Source: Hirundichthys speculiger
Taxonomy: Eukaryota; Chordata; Actinopteri; Beloniformes; Exocoetidae
NCBI GenBank assembly: GCA_018398805.1
Contig: JAGFBZ010000908.1
Span: forward strand, 286,001 to 350,000
Length of the DNA: 64,000 nucleotides
Reading direction: 5' to 3'
A model generated the notes under the pieces. It was not told where the DNA came from, ran no database searches, and saw only the letters and a program-made list of their open reading frames with translations. A program made the translations under genes and the position numbers. Shown here piece after piece: positions 36,574 through 48,610 of this stretch (position 1 is its first letter; every line of letters begins with the position of its first letter).

Positions 36574-36798
36574 CAGGGGGTGTCAAAACTGATCCATGAA
36601 AGGGCCGTGTGGCTGCAGGTTTTTGTTCCAACCATGCAGAAACACAGCTGACTTGTTTCATTCAGTCAACTGAACTGTTGTCTTCCTTTAGTGAAGACAG
36701 CTAGTTGATTGACTAAAACAAGTCAGCTGTGCTGCTGCATGGTTGGAACAAAAACCTGCAGCCACACGACCCTTTCACGGATCAGTTTGACAACTGTG
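36574..36798. mobile_element. Fold-back hAT MITE, 225 bp, with perfect 8-bp duplication
   Basis: The two halves are inverted copies: the left arm (CAGGGGGTGTCAAAACTGATC... CTGCAGGTTTTTGTTCC... CAGCTGACTTGTTT) and the right arm match over about 88 bases with few differences. An exact CTTTAGAT lies on both sides (36566-36573, 36799-36806). The transcript of either strand would form a long hairpin. No coding capacity. Confidence 0.9.
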
Positions 36799-36834
36799 CT
36801 TTAGATGTTAATTATATGGGTATTTGAGACCAAG

Positions 36835-37673
36835 GCCCCGATTGTACACCTCCCACTAGCCGCTACCCTCAAATTACAGGTTTAGGAACTCTGCTAATGC
36901 AATCTTCCGCTAGCTAAAGCCGCTAACCGTTATGCCGACTCCCTTACTCACTTTGTAGGTGTGGCAATGGGCGTGTCTTTTGCCCTTTCTGCAAACTCAG
37001 TATCTTGCGATCGCGGGTTTAGGGTTGCAGGTAGCAGGTGGTCAGACCACCCGCTACCCGCATGTTGCCGCGTACAAAAGCACGTCCAAATGGCATCAAT
37101 GTGCGTCCACCTGGTCACATGTGGACGTGCACAAACAGCTCTACCTCACGAATTCACTTGTATCTTGTATAAAAAGTGTGATTTGGCCTCAGTTGAACCC
37201 CTGAGAAAATAGCAGATTGTCTTAACGGCTTGCTCACCAGTTAACAATAGACAACCAGAGTGTGTTTACTAGGAAGGCACCAACTATCTGGGGCTTTCAG
37301 GTAGCCGATAGGTCGGATTGTCTGTGTAAAAATATTTTTATGTATATCAATGCAGCGAAGGAGGAAGGAAGAGGAGGAAGCTCTACAGCAGAGTCCCAGA
37401 CGAGCTGCGCACAAGAGCTGCTCCGAGAAAAGACGCTCCATAGCGGTTATCGGGTAGCACAACCTGCTCTTAAAGGCAATGGTTAGTGACGCACTGATTG
37501 GTTTAACAGGTGGAACGCCCTAACCACTCCTATGCATAATGTAGCGGGTAGCGCAGGTGGGATAGCGGGTTTAGGAAGGTGGAAGATTGTGTTCTTTGCG
37601 AGGGAACGTCCCTCCCGCTACCTGCTATCCCTTAATAGCAGCTTTAGGAGATCTGGCGGAAGTTTGGGCCCCA
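36835..37673. mobile_element. Possible TIR element with GGGCC termini and CCGCTA-rich subterminal repeats
   Basis: The left end GGCCCCGATTGTACACCTCC and the reverse complement of the right end GGGGCCCAAACTTCCGCC are related. Within, CAATCTTCC...CTAAA..CCGCTA on the left (about 36899-36930) recurs inverted at about 37559-37592. The words CCGCTACC and AGCGGGTAGC are clustered at both ends. Termini of this kind suggest a PIF/Harbinger-like non-autonomous element. A clean target duplication was not found. Confidence 0.5.
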
Positions 37674-38769
37674 AATGTACAAGGTGACCATGATGTACAT
37701 ATATTAGTAATGTCATTATAATTTATAATTAATCAAATTGGCATTGTTTGCATAAGTATAACTCTATCATGAAATGTCTTGCATCATCAAGCTTGCAGTC
37801 ATTTATTCATTTGAAGATTCACAGCAAGAATACATTTTTCAGTGGAGTATATCAGCGGTTATTCCACCTACTGCAACATCTGTCGAAATGCCAAACCGCA
37901 GCGGAGCTCTATGGTAAGACGCTTGTCAAGTTGGAAACATTCAAACTCCTACACCTTCATCTCAAGGGAGCTCCAATGCAAGCAATACTTCTAATAATTA
38001 GATGAGTGTGTATCCAGCACAGTTAATTGCCTCATCATGTTGTCCCTGTGGATTCCAGCAGCAATATGTCATCTTAATGTGTGACAGCGGAAAACAGACA
38101 TGATTAATCTGCCTACACAAAATCACAATGCCTTCAGGATTCCAAGACATTTTTAAAAATGTCTCTGCTGGTATGATGGGTAGCTTGAGTATGTTGTAAG
38201 CGTTGTTGAAATAATCCTCACTTCTTACATTTGACCATTAATTACAGCTAAACCTATGTGCTTGAGCAGGTGTGCCGTGATGGTTCAGTTTCTCTGAGAC
38301 GTTAAATGGGGAGGGGGGAAACATGGAGGAATGAGATAAGACTAACTAAAACATAAACATCACCAGTAGATGTGCTGTGAATCAAACACGGTCTAACTCA
38401 ACAAGAAGTCCTTTACATCAAAGTTATAAGAGGATGTATTAGGGTGGATGTTTTGTAGAAATGGCCATGTTTTCTTATTATTTGCTTATACACTTTGGAC
38501 AATAGCTTAGCAAAATCACAGCAGCTTATTGTAAAGGCTTTTTAAATTCTTAGAGGACAGTAAGTTTTTTGCAGGCAAAGGTTATGTTTTGCATAACAAG
38601 CAAGACAACATGCGATCAGTAGCTTAAAATTACTGTGCTGTCTCCCATTAAAACTATATAAGGCTGTTTACTGTCTACACATGGAACTTATCTGAAAGAC
38701 AACCTCTTTGCAGGGTGACTAGACTCTCTCTTAGAGAGAGGGTGAGAAGCTCCTTCTGAACACACTCTG
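37674..38769. other. No gene seen
   Basis: AT-rich, single-copy-looking. No exon or transposon ends recognised. Confidence 0.45.
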
Positions 38770-39028
38770 CTTTGAGAAGATCCAGCTTAGGGTGTTTGGG
38801 CATCTAGTTATGCCCCCGAGACACCTCCCCAGAGAAGTGTCTCAGGCAGAGGTCCTGGGGCAGACCCTTGATACACTGTAGAGATTACAACTCTTGGCTG
38901 GCCTGGGAACTGTTTGGCATTTCCCAGGAAGAGCTGGAGGAGGTGGTCAGGGAGATGGAGGTCTGGGCTGGCCCCATGACCCAAACTACCCAAACTCAGA
39001 TAAGTGCAACGTTCATGGATGGATGGAA
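38770..39028 (+). mobile_element. Rex3/RTE-like LINE 3' end with (ATGG)n tail
   Basis: Plus-strand blocks correspond to the end of the Rex3-type ORF: a FGHLVMPPRHLPREV-like stretch, then RLQLLAGLGTVWHFP (for the RLAWERLGVPPEE region), EELEEVVREMEVWAGP, followed by a short ATGGATGGATGG tail. It has a frameshift and is 5' truncated. The same ORF region recurs on the minus strand at 48238 and 63236. Confidence 0.75.
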
Positions 39029-40735
39029 GCATGAAATTGACATGACTGTCAATTCTTTTTTTTTCTCTGTATCTAGTGTATACATATATATATAGTACAT
39101 ACAGACGGTCTTTATAAGCAGTCCAATAGAAATGACACCTGGACAAGAGCCAGTGTTGGTTTCTCATGCTTCAACACCAGTAAACAAGGGGGTCAGTCAG
39201 TCAGACACTTCACATTATTGCACTGAAAGAAAGGGTTAGGGCTTAAGGGTTAGACAAACATCCACTCCACAATAAGGAAAAGTAATACTAAATGACTATT
39301 TTAACTTTTTTTGTTTTCTTTTAAAGGTTTTGGAATTTATGTATAATGTAAATGTTATTGCTCAGTGGGTTATTTTGTTTTTTGGGATGAGCCTCTGGAC
39401 TGTCAGTGTTCAGCATTAATGCCCATCCCCCTCCTCTGTAAGCCTGTGGGGTCCATTTCTTGTGTAACAGCCACAAAGCTTTGTGGGTAAAGATACCAAA
39501 TACTGCCACAACATTCATCTCAACTTACTTTTGATCCATGGCTGTAAGTCTTGATTAGGTGAACAAACAGCAGTAATTCGGTGTGTCAAGGTTTGCTGAG
39601 AAACCACTTTTTTTTCTTTTTTTTAACTTTCCCATCCGTTGCGTGACATTTGACCAAATGTCCTTGACCATCATGTGTTTGGACCATTCTTCTATGAAAG
39701 AAGAAAAATAAATACAGACAAAAAAAATAACAGTGTTTGAGTGTCATTGATAATTTACATCATTGTTTTTTTTATTGGCAGTTGGCCCTTCCTGCCCTGT
39801 ACCTGATGACATCATGGGGATGTTGAAGACAACAAGGTTTGACTGGACGTGTAGTTCACCATCTGTATGGCCAGCTCTAGTTAAGAATATATGACTGTAA
39901 TAGCTGGTGCTGACCTAAAAAAGGCACTGTCAGAAAAGGCACTATTAAGTCGAGCTCATCTAGACCATTTTACTGGACGATTGACTTTGTTCGATATTTC
40001 CAGAAAGGGAAGGGAATCTAAAGTATGTTTGACTCTGCCATTAATTTGTTGATATCAGCCTCCTTTTTTTTTTGTAGATCTGTCTCAGAAACTATGAACA
40101 AACAGTTCAACTGGTGATATGTTGATACTACATTAAGGGATGGCTTTTTAGGTCTGTACATTTCCTACATCTCTATTTTTTCTCCAAACACAGTTACAAT
40201 TTTTTTTTTATAAGTGCTATCTTCTCTTGGTTCCAGATCACAGCGACTGTGAAGCATGGACCCCAGGACCGTTTGGCTGGGTTAGCATGACAAATTTGAC
40301 ATAATACAATTTCTGTTGGATGAAGATGTTTAACATGAATTTTAAACGCCCAGTTTTTAATCAGACTTACTCAGTTAGTCAGAAGCTGGGATAACTCTTC
40401 ACAGCCCATGTTTGTTTGGCTACACTGCAAAGTGACACCCATGACCTGTTCATGATTGTTGTATGTTTGCTGTAATTAAAGTTGATGAGTACCTTTTATG
40501 GTTCTATGACCCGCATGCGTAGATATGTGTCAATTTCTATGCATTTTCCAGATTCGTTTCTCTAAATCACCAGTTTGTCTATTCTGCACAGGTAAATAAG
40601 TAAAAAAAAATTGCAACATGTGTCATTCTGTATGGAGCCAGAAACCGAAGCTCACAGGTTATCACCACCTGCTGAAAGAACCCTCCAGTTTCAAATTTCC
40701 AACCCTCATTCAGCCAATGATACCTACTGTTTGCT
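39029..40735. other. No gene seen
   Basis: Contains a (TA)n stretch near 39080-39094 and T runs near 39610, 40060 and 40200. No supported exon. Confidence 0.45.
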
Positions 40736-40854
40736 CTATAAGATGATGGTGATGGCGAAGATGAACATGATGATAGCGAGACTGATGGCGGTCCTGGCGG
40801 AGATGATGACCGTGATGATCATGGCTGCTATTGCTGTCAATGACACCACTGAGT
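40736..40854 (-). CDS. Candidate terminal exon encoding a hydrophobic C-terminus (weak)
   Basis: A minus-strand acceptor (ttctgtttacctgtgacag) is followed by two bases that complete the codon left open by the exon at 41592-41674, then 38 open codons (SVVSLTAIAAMIITVIISAR, then TAISLAIIMFIFAITIIL) and TAG. If real it would be a membrane anchor at the C-terminus of a glycoprotein. Caution: the DNA is a degenerate GAT/ATC-type trinucleotide stretch, which by itself produces Ile/Met- or Asp-rich frames on both strands. The phase match is the only positive sign. Confidence 0.2.
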
Positions 40855-41591
40855 CTGTCACAGGTAAACAGAACCGCTACCTGTATCAGGTTGACAGTAG
40901 GGGTCTTGGCCAGCGGGGCAGGATGGGTGAGATCACATTAAGTGGAATGAATGTGATTGGACCCGAGGCTTGTCATCAACACACAGGCCTCCGAATGTTT
41001 TTGGATAACACCGTGAAGGGCAGAAAGGAGGGATCCAAAAACTGCCTGCAATTCACCAGAGGGTGTATGGAAGTCAACATCTATACAAACTTATGTAAAT
41101 CTGAACATAAAAGCAAGTTTATCTAGTGTATGACATAAAATAGACACACGTCAGGGCTCTTTACGCGCAGGGCAAAAAAAAAAAAACACTTTTAGAAAGT
41201 AGGTTTGCCCGTTTTTGCCATCAGCAAAGAGCAGCTTTAGCCCCAGTTTTCCTACTCCCACTCTCTCATGAGTGTCACCCAGTCCTGTAACAACACAAGT
41301 CCTCTGATGGATGTCTGCATCCCTGTGTCACTTTGGTTCTGACAGCTTCTCTTTAAGCTCTTATTCAGCGTGTAGAACCAGTTTTCTGATCCATCAATCT
41401 TGAGAGAAATAAGCACGAGGGCTGAGAAGTGTGGTGGATGGGGTTAGGGGCAGACTTGTCAGACATACAGGGTGCCTTTCTCTTATTAAAATAGCATGTT
41501 TTTGGAATGACACGGCATGCTGGTTGTGAGTCACCGTGGTCGATAGCACTCCACAACGGTGGAATATGAAAAGTATTGATTTGCTTTTTAC
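40855..41591. other. No gene seen; would be intron of the candidate chain
   Basis: Contains a poly-A run at about 41174-41186. A plus-strand open frame that continues to 41126 has no recognisable domain. Confidence 0.4.
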
Positions 41592-41674
41592 CTTGGACAG
41601 CTTTGAGCACAAAGCCTGTGATGTTTCTGTAGCCAACCTTCAAAGTCAATATACTTTGCTCTACATCACTCTGA
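41592..41674 (-). CDS. Candidate internal exon, 83 bp
   Basis: The minus strand has a long pyrimidine tract (ttttccttctctttacaag) as acceptor and an AAG|GTAAAA donor. Between them one frame is open: one base, then QSDVEQSILTL and KVGYRNITGFVLKAVQ, then one base. It contains an N-glycosylation sequon (Asn-Ile-Thr). The phases join both the exon at 42556-42608 and the hydrophobic exon at 40736-40854. I do not recognise the protein; the ITGFVLKA stretch faintly recalls Reeler-type domains (inference, weak). Confidence 0.38.
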
Positions 41675-42555
41675 CTTGTAAAGAGAAGGAAAAGAGAGAA
41701 AAGGAGATTCCTGTCATACCAGACAGAGAGCTGTGTCTTCCTCTGAGCTTTTTGTTGTAGAGGTCAGGCTGGTTGTTGTGTTTTATTACCTTATGGATCT
41801 GAAGCAGTATTCGGAGTGTGACGAGGGTTTGGGTCAGACGGAGAAAGGTTAGAAGCAGTGGGAGGCAGTTTGTTGCAGGGAGGCATGAGGGCTGAAAATG
41901 GAAAGATGAGAGTTGGCAAGGCCACAACCCCATGTCTGTCACGCATGTGCACGTGAGGGTCATTTTTCATGTTGAGAGTTAGCCACACAACACGTTTTTC
42001 CACCATCTCTTTTGAAAAGACAGTGAAAGAGAAAAAGGCCATTCCAAATAAGCAGCTTTGAGAGTTCAGATTCTGAAAAATCAATGAAATCAAGAAGAAC
42101 TGAGAGGCGCATTTAAGGGCGCAGATCTCGTGTGAGGAAATCCTCTTCCACAGAGACCTACTGAGAGCAACACGCTTGAGGCAGCTCTCAGTGTTAAAGC
42201 TTGCTGGTCTTAGATCAAACTAAAAGGAGGTCTGCAGGGAGAAATACAGAGAAAGAGGCAACCAAAAAGGAGCAGGAAAACTAGAAAGGACCTTAAAACA
42301 GAAAAAAACACAAACAGGCACAGGAGGAAATTGAAGTTGAGATGCTTTATCTTATTCCTCCCTTGCTCTTATCCACTGTAAGAGTATCCTTAAAGATTTT
42401 AATGGCTAGGTGGGGAGACTTCAACTGTTACCTACAACCACTACCTCTGATACAGTCTCAGTCTAATTATGTTTCTTGGAAAAACCCAGCAGCCCTGAAC
42501 AAGCATCAGGATGAAGTGAAAGAGTCTGTGATTGGAATAAAGGGAGCGAACTCAC
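41675..42555. other. No other exon seen; candidate intron
   Basis: Sequence between the two candidate exons. No repeat family recognised. Confidence 0.4.
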
Positions 42556-42608
42556 CAGGATGGTTGAGAATTGGACACCTCTGCTGTGATCAGAGAAGAG
42601 GTGTGGTT
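42556..42608 (-). CDS. Candidate internal exon, 53 bp
   Basis: A minus-strand acceptor (acttagatgcctgcag) and a consensus donor CTG|GTGAGT bound 53 bases reading NHTSSLITAEVSNSQPS plus two bases. The two bases are completed to Cys by the first base of the exon at 41592-41674. It has an N-glycosylation sequon (Asn-His-Thr). A second frame is also open, so the reading depends on the phase match. Product unknown. Confidence 0.28.
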
Positions 42609-43277
42609 CTGCAGGCATCTAAGTGGCTGGATTAAACACTGGCCATGGGGCTATTGATGTTATTGAACTGACAGGCTGATGAAGGGAGTCCTCTCACAAG
42701 GTGTATGTGTGTGCCGCTGTGGTTAGCTTTAGAAATTACAGAGCTGCAAGCAATTAATCTGGAGAGCAAAGGATTTTTGTTAGGTGGGCTTTGATTATTT
42801 AGGGTACATTAAACGTATCAGTGCGAATATGCTACACATCTTAATTAACCCCTAGTTAACAATGATTCATCTTCATTTCAACTGTATGAACAACTCTGCT
42901 GCTGGATGCATACACTGTACATTTATGGCCATGTCCTGAACAAAGGATCCAGCTCAATAATAAAGACATGAGCAAGATGTGCAACAAGGTTTATTGTTTT
43001 ATTATATTCAATGTGCAGAGCAGACATTGGGACAGTACAGGCATTGATCATAACAGCATAACTGATGCAACTTTGGTGTGAACCTCAATCAAGTGAAACA
43101 GCTCAGAACCAGTCAGTGAACATTAGACACCAGCAGGCACCAGTTTAGGATGCAGACTGGACCGAACTGTTGTGTTGCTGCCACAAATGAACAGCTTGCA
43201 GCAGGATGGATTCTCTGACCGTTGTTTCCATACTACACCAAAGGTTTGGTTATTTTTTGTTTTTTTATCAGATTTGA

Positions 43278-43343
<66 letters not shown>

Positions 43344-44404
43344 GATTTTTCTTTTTTAAATATGTTTATAACATCAATTCTCCCCTTTCTTGTGATAGTG
43401 AGCCTGACTTTCAAACTTGTATGTTTCAGTTGGAATTTTCCTTCATGACAGCACCACAGCTTACGATCCCATTAATCTAATGGTAATCCTCATCCAAACC
43501 ATAACCACAATCCTTAAACCTGACCATGACCCTCATTTTACTTGCTAATCATAAGAAATAAATCAAAAAGCTAAAAACCATCCTTCCTTGTGGACCACGT
43601 GTTGAGACAAACTGACCACCTCAAGCTATGCAGCCATGTGCTCTGTAGTAGTTGGGGCGGTAACTGAATGTCACGCTTCGTCTGTCTCATGCATTTGGCC
43701 AAGACAACTAGTTATTGTTGTTTTTTTGTTTGTTTTTTGCTTTGTTTCCAGTTAGGAAGCGTGTAACATAGCAGACTGTACCTCCACTTTCTGATGTTGC
43801 TGCACAGCTTAGTTTGTGTCAAACCAAATCAATAGAAATGACTTTTATGTAAACGTTCAAAGAGTTCATCTCAAATTAGATTTAAACTATGTGGAAGCAC
43901 AGCCAACTTTGCAGACTTTAGATTTTTAGGGTCTCTCTTCCCAACTCTGCTAGAAGGGCATGAATCACCATAGCAGTGTGTGACTGAGTAAGTGATCAGC
44001 TGAATGAAGGTCTTCTTTCCCAGCGTCCTGTTTTGCTTTCCAGACATCAGACGAGCAGTTACCACTGCTATTGTTGGCAGTACTAATGTATAGCAAAGCT
44101 ATGTGCTGCTTTCAGCACTTACAAAGAATGTAGCAACACATCTCAAAAATGTGAACAGCACTATGTGTACTGTCTGACTTAATGTGAATAAGACAGAGAG
44201 CTGAGCATTTATTCGCTGTGTCCTGAGGTCAGGGTAAGTAAGATTTCTCTTTACGAGTTGGAATTCTCACTACTGAAGATGTCCCAGTTGAAACTTTCAA
44301 CTATTGTCCCACTATATCTTCACTTACTGGCCAAGGCATGGGGAAAACTCACAAATTAAATGAAAATCATTATCATTACAGTTATATAGTAACAACAGCC
44401 GATT
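42609..44404. other. No assigned gene; A-run and TA microsatellite
   Basis: A 46-bp exon-like stretch near 42713-42758 on minus (acceptor ttaattgcttgcag, open for 15 codons, phase-compatible) was seen but is too short to call. The tract 43280-43340 is listed separately. Confidence 0.4.
43280..43340. repeat. Poly-A followed by (TA)n, about 60 bp
   Basis: About 19 A then about 20 TA units. Could be the decayed tail of a retroposed element or a simple repeat. Confidence 0.85.
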
Positions 44405-46130
44405 TTAAGCTCTCGGATATATTAGACAAATTCAATTCAATTAAATCAAAAAATACTTAAATGATTCCCAAAGGGAAATGTAATTGTTGCCATGATTTAA
44501 GTCTCTTCAATGAGCCATAGTAGAAGCTTACAGCTGTGGGCAGGAAGGATCTCCTGCAGTGGTCTGTGTTGCAGCAGATCTGAAGAAGCCTCTGACTGAA
44601 GACACTCTAACTGAATTACACAGAGGCATTTATACTCCTCCATCATCACCACTTCTTTTCCCATGATGGAAATACTATTTGACTTTTTCCCGGTTTCCTA
44701 AAATCCACAATCACTTCCTTTGTTTTGTTCACATTAAAAATGAAATGATCGTTCCTGCATCATGTCACAAAGTGGTCCACCAGTTCTCTGCATTCAGTCT
44801 CTTGTTCATCACTGATACACCAGTGTTTCTGCAGATGGCAGAACTCCAGCTTCTACTGGACGTCTGAGGTGTCCAGAGGGAGGAGGAAAGTTGAGAGTTT
44901 ATCCCCCGGTGCTCCTGTGCTGCTGACCACCTGGTCAGACACACAACCATTAAGTCTTACAATCTCCGGTCTGTTTGTCAGGTAGTCAGTGATCCAGGTG
45001 ATTGTGGAGGCATCCATGGGATGTTAGGAGAAGATGGATTAGATGTTTTTGGTACTGGAACAAGGCAGGATTCTTCCACAGCACTGGAACCTCCTCCTGG
45101 CTTAGACCGATACTGAAGAGGTGTTGTTGAATCCCACACAGCTGGTCTGCACAGGCTTTCACAACTCTGGGACTGAGACTATCTGGAGCAGCAAACTTTG
45201 TTCCAGTTCAGTTTCTCCAGCTGTTTCTTCACCTGACTGATAGAGACACACAGATGGGAGGGGGAGGTGGAGGGAGACCTCTAGCATCTCCTGATATGGT
45301 AGGAGACAACGATGGAGCAGCAGCAAGATCCATCACTGAGGTGGAAGATGAGATAGCTGAGATGTGACAGGGAAGCTGTGGGTCAAGGGAGGGTAGGAGG
45401 TGTGTTTGGTGGGGGGGGGGCAGGAGAGGAGGACGCTGAGCTCGTCTCTGAACTGAACCGTTGAAGAATGAATTCAGACTTCCATCTATCTGATCCTCCT
45501 GCTTGAAGCCTGGTTTTCTTCATCCCTGACCACACATCACTTATGTTGTTCTGCTGGAGCTTCTTCTCCAGCTTTCTGCTGTACGCTTCTTTGTTGTCTC
45601 CAATCTTGACTGAATTGTTTTTGTACTGACCTCAATATTTCCGTCTCTCTACCAGAGGGCTTTTTTTGTTTTTTGTTTTTTGTCTTGTTGAGAAGCTCTT
45701 TTAAGTCACTGGTGATCCAGGGTTTGTTATTGGGAAAAGGCCCTACTGTTGTGGTGGGGATGGTGTTGTTCACACAGGAGTTAATGCAGTCAGTCATGGC
45801 ATTGATGTCCTCTCCATGTGGCCCACAGAGTGCATCCCAGTTTGTAGCCTCAAAACATATCCCCCAGAGTTTCTCCAGCTTCCCGTGACCACCTCCTCAC
45901 AGTCCTTTTGGTTACAGGTTGCCTCTGGCTGACTGGTTTGTACGTGGTCATGCAGAGGAGCTGTATGTATCTCTGACGTTTGCATAAAACAAATCCAGTG
46001 TTTTATTTTCTCTGTTGGAGAAGTTGACAAACTGTTGAAATGCTGGAAAAGTGGCAGAGAGAGACGTAGTTGAAGTCATGTCTGTAGCTTAGCAACAGCA
46101 GAGCTGATGACGTCACATTGGTAATGGCGG
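44405..46130 (-). mobile_element. Rex1-like LINE fragment (endonuclease end, RT start, 3' terminus; internal deletion)
   Basis: Reading minus from about 46130: diverged endonuclease sequence, a QPVTKRTVRR-type stretch, DALCGPHGEDINAMTDCINS, then PFPNNKPWITSDLKELLNKT and REVWSGMKTI-type linker, residues like KLNWNKVCCSR..PRVVKACADQLCGI and FQYRSKPGGGSSAVEESCLV, all diverged. The core RT catalytic block is deleted at about 45025, after which ITDYLTNRPEIV-type, VSSTGAP and NVNKTKEVIVDF-type blocks lead to the tail 'cccacagctgtaagcttcta' and 'tttccctttgggaatcattt'. Multiple stops and frameshifts make it non-functional. Confidence 0.78.
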
Positions 46131-46436
46131 GGGATGTAAACTGCCACCATAATAACACTGGTGAACCCTCTCAGTAGATAATAAGGACAGAAACTCACAG
46201 CTATATGCAAGAACAGGTAAAAAGAGGAGAAACAAACCATAAAAGTTCAACTGGGGCATTATAACTTTGCAGCTGAAAAGTTAATAATGCTCAGTAAATT
46301 CCCTTCAATAGTAAACTCATGCATGCACACTCATTTTCTTTCATTTATTGCATTTTTTTTTTCAAACAGAGTCCCGAGGACATTAAAAAAAAAAAAAAAA
46401 AGATAATCTCATGATAAAATAGAGAAGATTACTTAC

Positions 46437-46502
46437 TTTGGTCACCGCATTCTTCCTTTCTGTCCAACTGAGGCCAGATTGAGTCAGTTGAACTCCTCCG
46501 AA
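46437..46502 (-). CDS. Candidate internal exon, 66 bp, phase 0-0
   Basis: A minus-strand acceptor (ctgactgggacgtgatttgcag) and a strong AAA|GTAAGT donor bound 22 open codons reading FGGVQLTQSGLSWTERKNAV plus TK. Composition and balanced residues look coding. It lies just upstream, in transcription order, of the candidate exons at 42.6 and 41.6 kb and its phase allows joining to 42556-42608, but nothing proves they are one gene. The family is not recognised. Confidence 0.35.
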
Positions 46503-48237
46503 CTGCAAATCACGTCCCAGTCAGACAAGCAGTCATCCTGACCACAGCTGACCTGGATCCTTCCATTTATGGAGAACAAATCTTGATCATTTGCATGATA
46601 CAATCTTCAGATCCTACACCTGTTTATTTTTTTATTTGCAGGCAAGAACATAAATTAAATCCAAGCAGACCAGTGCTGGAAACACAGACCGAAGGACAAG
46701 CCAGAAAGATGAAAGATAGAGAAATGGTTCAAAGTTGAAAAAGGACCCAGTAAAATACAGAGGAAAGAGTTCATCCTCTTATCAAAACATTCTGCTATTG
46801 TTCATCAAGAAAGCATGGAACAAACATTCCTGGGAAACATTAACTTGGCTTCCAAACAAAACCTTCAGGCCAGTAAGATAGTGGTGAGCTTTCAGCGCCT
46901 GTTGTTGCAGCTCTTATTTCTTCTCAACCTCGTCGTGACCCACAGTGGTGTCTTTTCTACACTGACGTGTTGAGGTGGCTTTGGAAAAAGCTGTCTTTGG
47001 CTATTTCAGTTATATTACCCATTTGTTAATGTCTGTGGTTTAGTAGGGAAATTCCAAAACTTTCCACCGGAGATGAGAAAAAAAAATATCGACATAACAG
47101 CATAAATTTAGAGTATTAGTAAGTTTTACTTCTGGTTATAAAGAAAAAGACAGTCTATAATATTTATGAAACAGTGACATTTACAATCTGTAAATGTTTT
47201 TCTTTCTCAATATACATTGTGTGATGTGTGTATGAACCGATTAACAAAGCTTTCCAACAAATTCAAAAGAAAACCTCATTAACCCAATTACTTTGTGTTT
47301 TCTCTAACTTTTCAGCAAGTAAAGTGTAACTAAATGTTGAACACAGGCCACAAAAATAATAACGCTGGCCTCTCCAAAATAACAAATGTATGTTGCTGAA
47401 AAAATCCGGCAAGTCGATTTGTTTCCAAGGAAGCAGTTGAGGGTTTAGTCTTTTAAACACTAAACACCCTTTTCCCTGAATGGTTGTTTTTCACATGGTT
47501 TATTGCACTACAATGGTAGGAGTTGGACAGGCCGGCCAGACTTCTGGAAGTTGTCACGTTGCATCGATGCAGGCATTGACAGCGGAGCACAAACACATAC
47601 GCGTCCACGCAGTCTGGCTCTGATGCTGGTGCCAGTCCATTGTTCAACATGGTTCGTTTCTGAGACAGAAATTCTACCTCATTTTGATGAGGTCATATCT
47701 GGCTATAAATGTACTGCAGTACACAACCGCAACAAAAGACATTTTTCTGAGACGTGCTCGACGGTCACGTACATGAAAGTAACCTGGGTGCTGACAAGTA
47801 GACAATTTACTAATTACACTGTTGACAGCAGGGCTTTATGTTTTTCTGCTATTGTGCCGGACTATTTTAGATTTGAAACGTGATCACTGTGCGTTTGTGG
47901 CAAATCATGTTGCACACGCACACACAAAATGAACAGAATTTGGACTTCTCCATCATATAGGCAAATGTTACATACCTTTATTGCTGAAAAATGCACACAA
48001 ACCAGTTTGTAACAGGTTGGATGCATGAGACTCACTACTAATGAACATAATATTTTTCTTTCTTGGCTATAAAGGTGGAGTAGAGGATGCCAAGAAAATT
48101 GGAGGAACATGGTGAATTTTGAAAGTGCAGAACCAAAATGGTCAGGCTCTTCCTCTGATTTTGCATCAAACACCTGCAGAATCACCCCAACATGAACACG
48201 TACTACATCACGCCACGGGCACAATGATCTCTCCGAT
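46503..48237. other. No gene seen
   Basis: Open frames at 47500-47880 are short and without recognisable domains. No transposon ends recognised. Confidence 0.45.
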
Positions 48238-48610
48238 GAGTCCTGGTTCTGCCCAGGAGACCCGGGGCCTCCTCCTGGTTGGATGGAGACATCCAGGGGG
48301 CATCCTCACCAGACGCCCGAACCATCTCAGCTCGCTCCTCTCCATGTGGAGGAGCAGGGGTTCTACACGGAGCCCTTCCAGATGGCTGAACTTCTCACCC
48401 TGTCTCTAAGGGAGAGTCCAGCCACCCTGTGGAGAAAAGTCATCTGAGCTGCTTGTATCTGTAATCTCATCCTTCTGGTCACTACCCACAGTTCATGACT
48501 ATAGGTGAGGGTAGGTACAAAGATCGACCAGTAAACTAAGACTCTTGCCTTTTGGCTCAGCTCTCTCTTCACCAAGGCAGACGCTACCTTCAACACTCGA
48601 GCCCTCACAG
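48238..48610 (-). mobile_element. Rex3/RTE-like LINE fragment
   Basis: The minus strand carries VLKVASALVKRELSQKARVL, VYWSIFVPTLTYSHELWVVT and RRMRLQIQAAQMTFLHRVAG then LSLRDRVRSS, followed after a frameshift by sequence for the RLRWFGHLV..MPPGCL region. This is the post-RT segment of a Rex3-type ORF. 5' truncated and frameshifted. Confidence 0.82.

Noticed and set aside
40611..41126. 171-codon plus-strand open frame, Met/Ala-rich
   Set aside because: Its central part is degenerate GAT-type low-complexity sequence with suggestive frames on both strands; no domain recognised.
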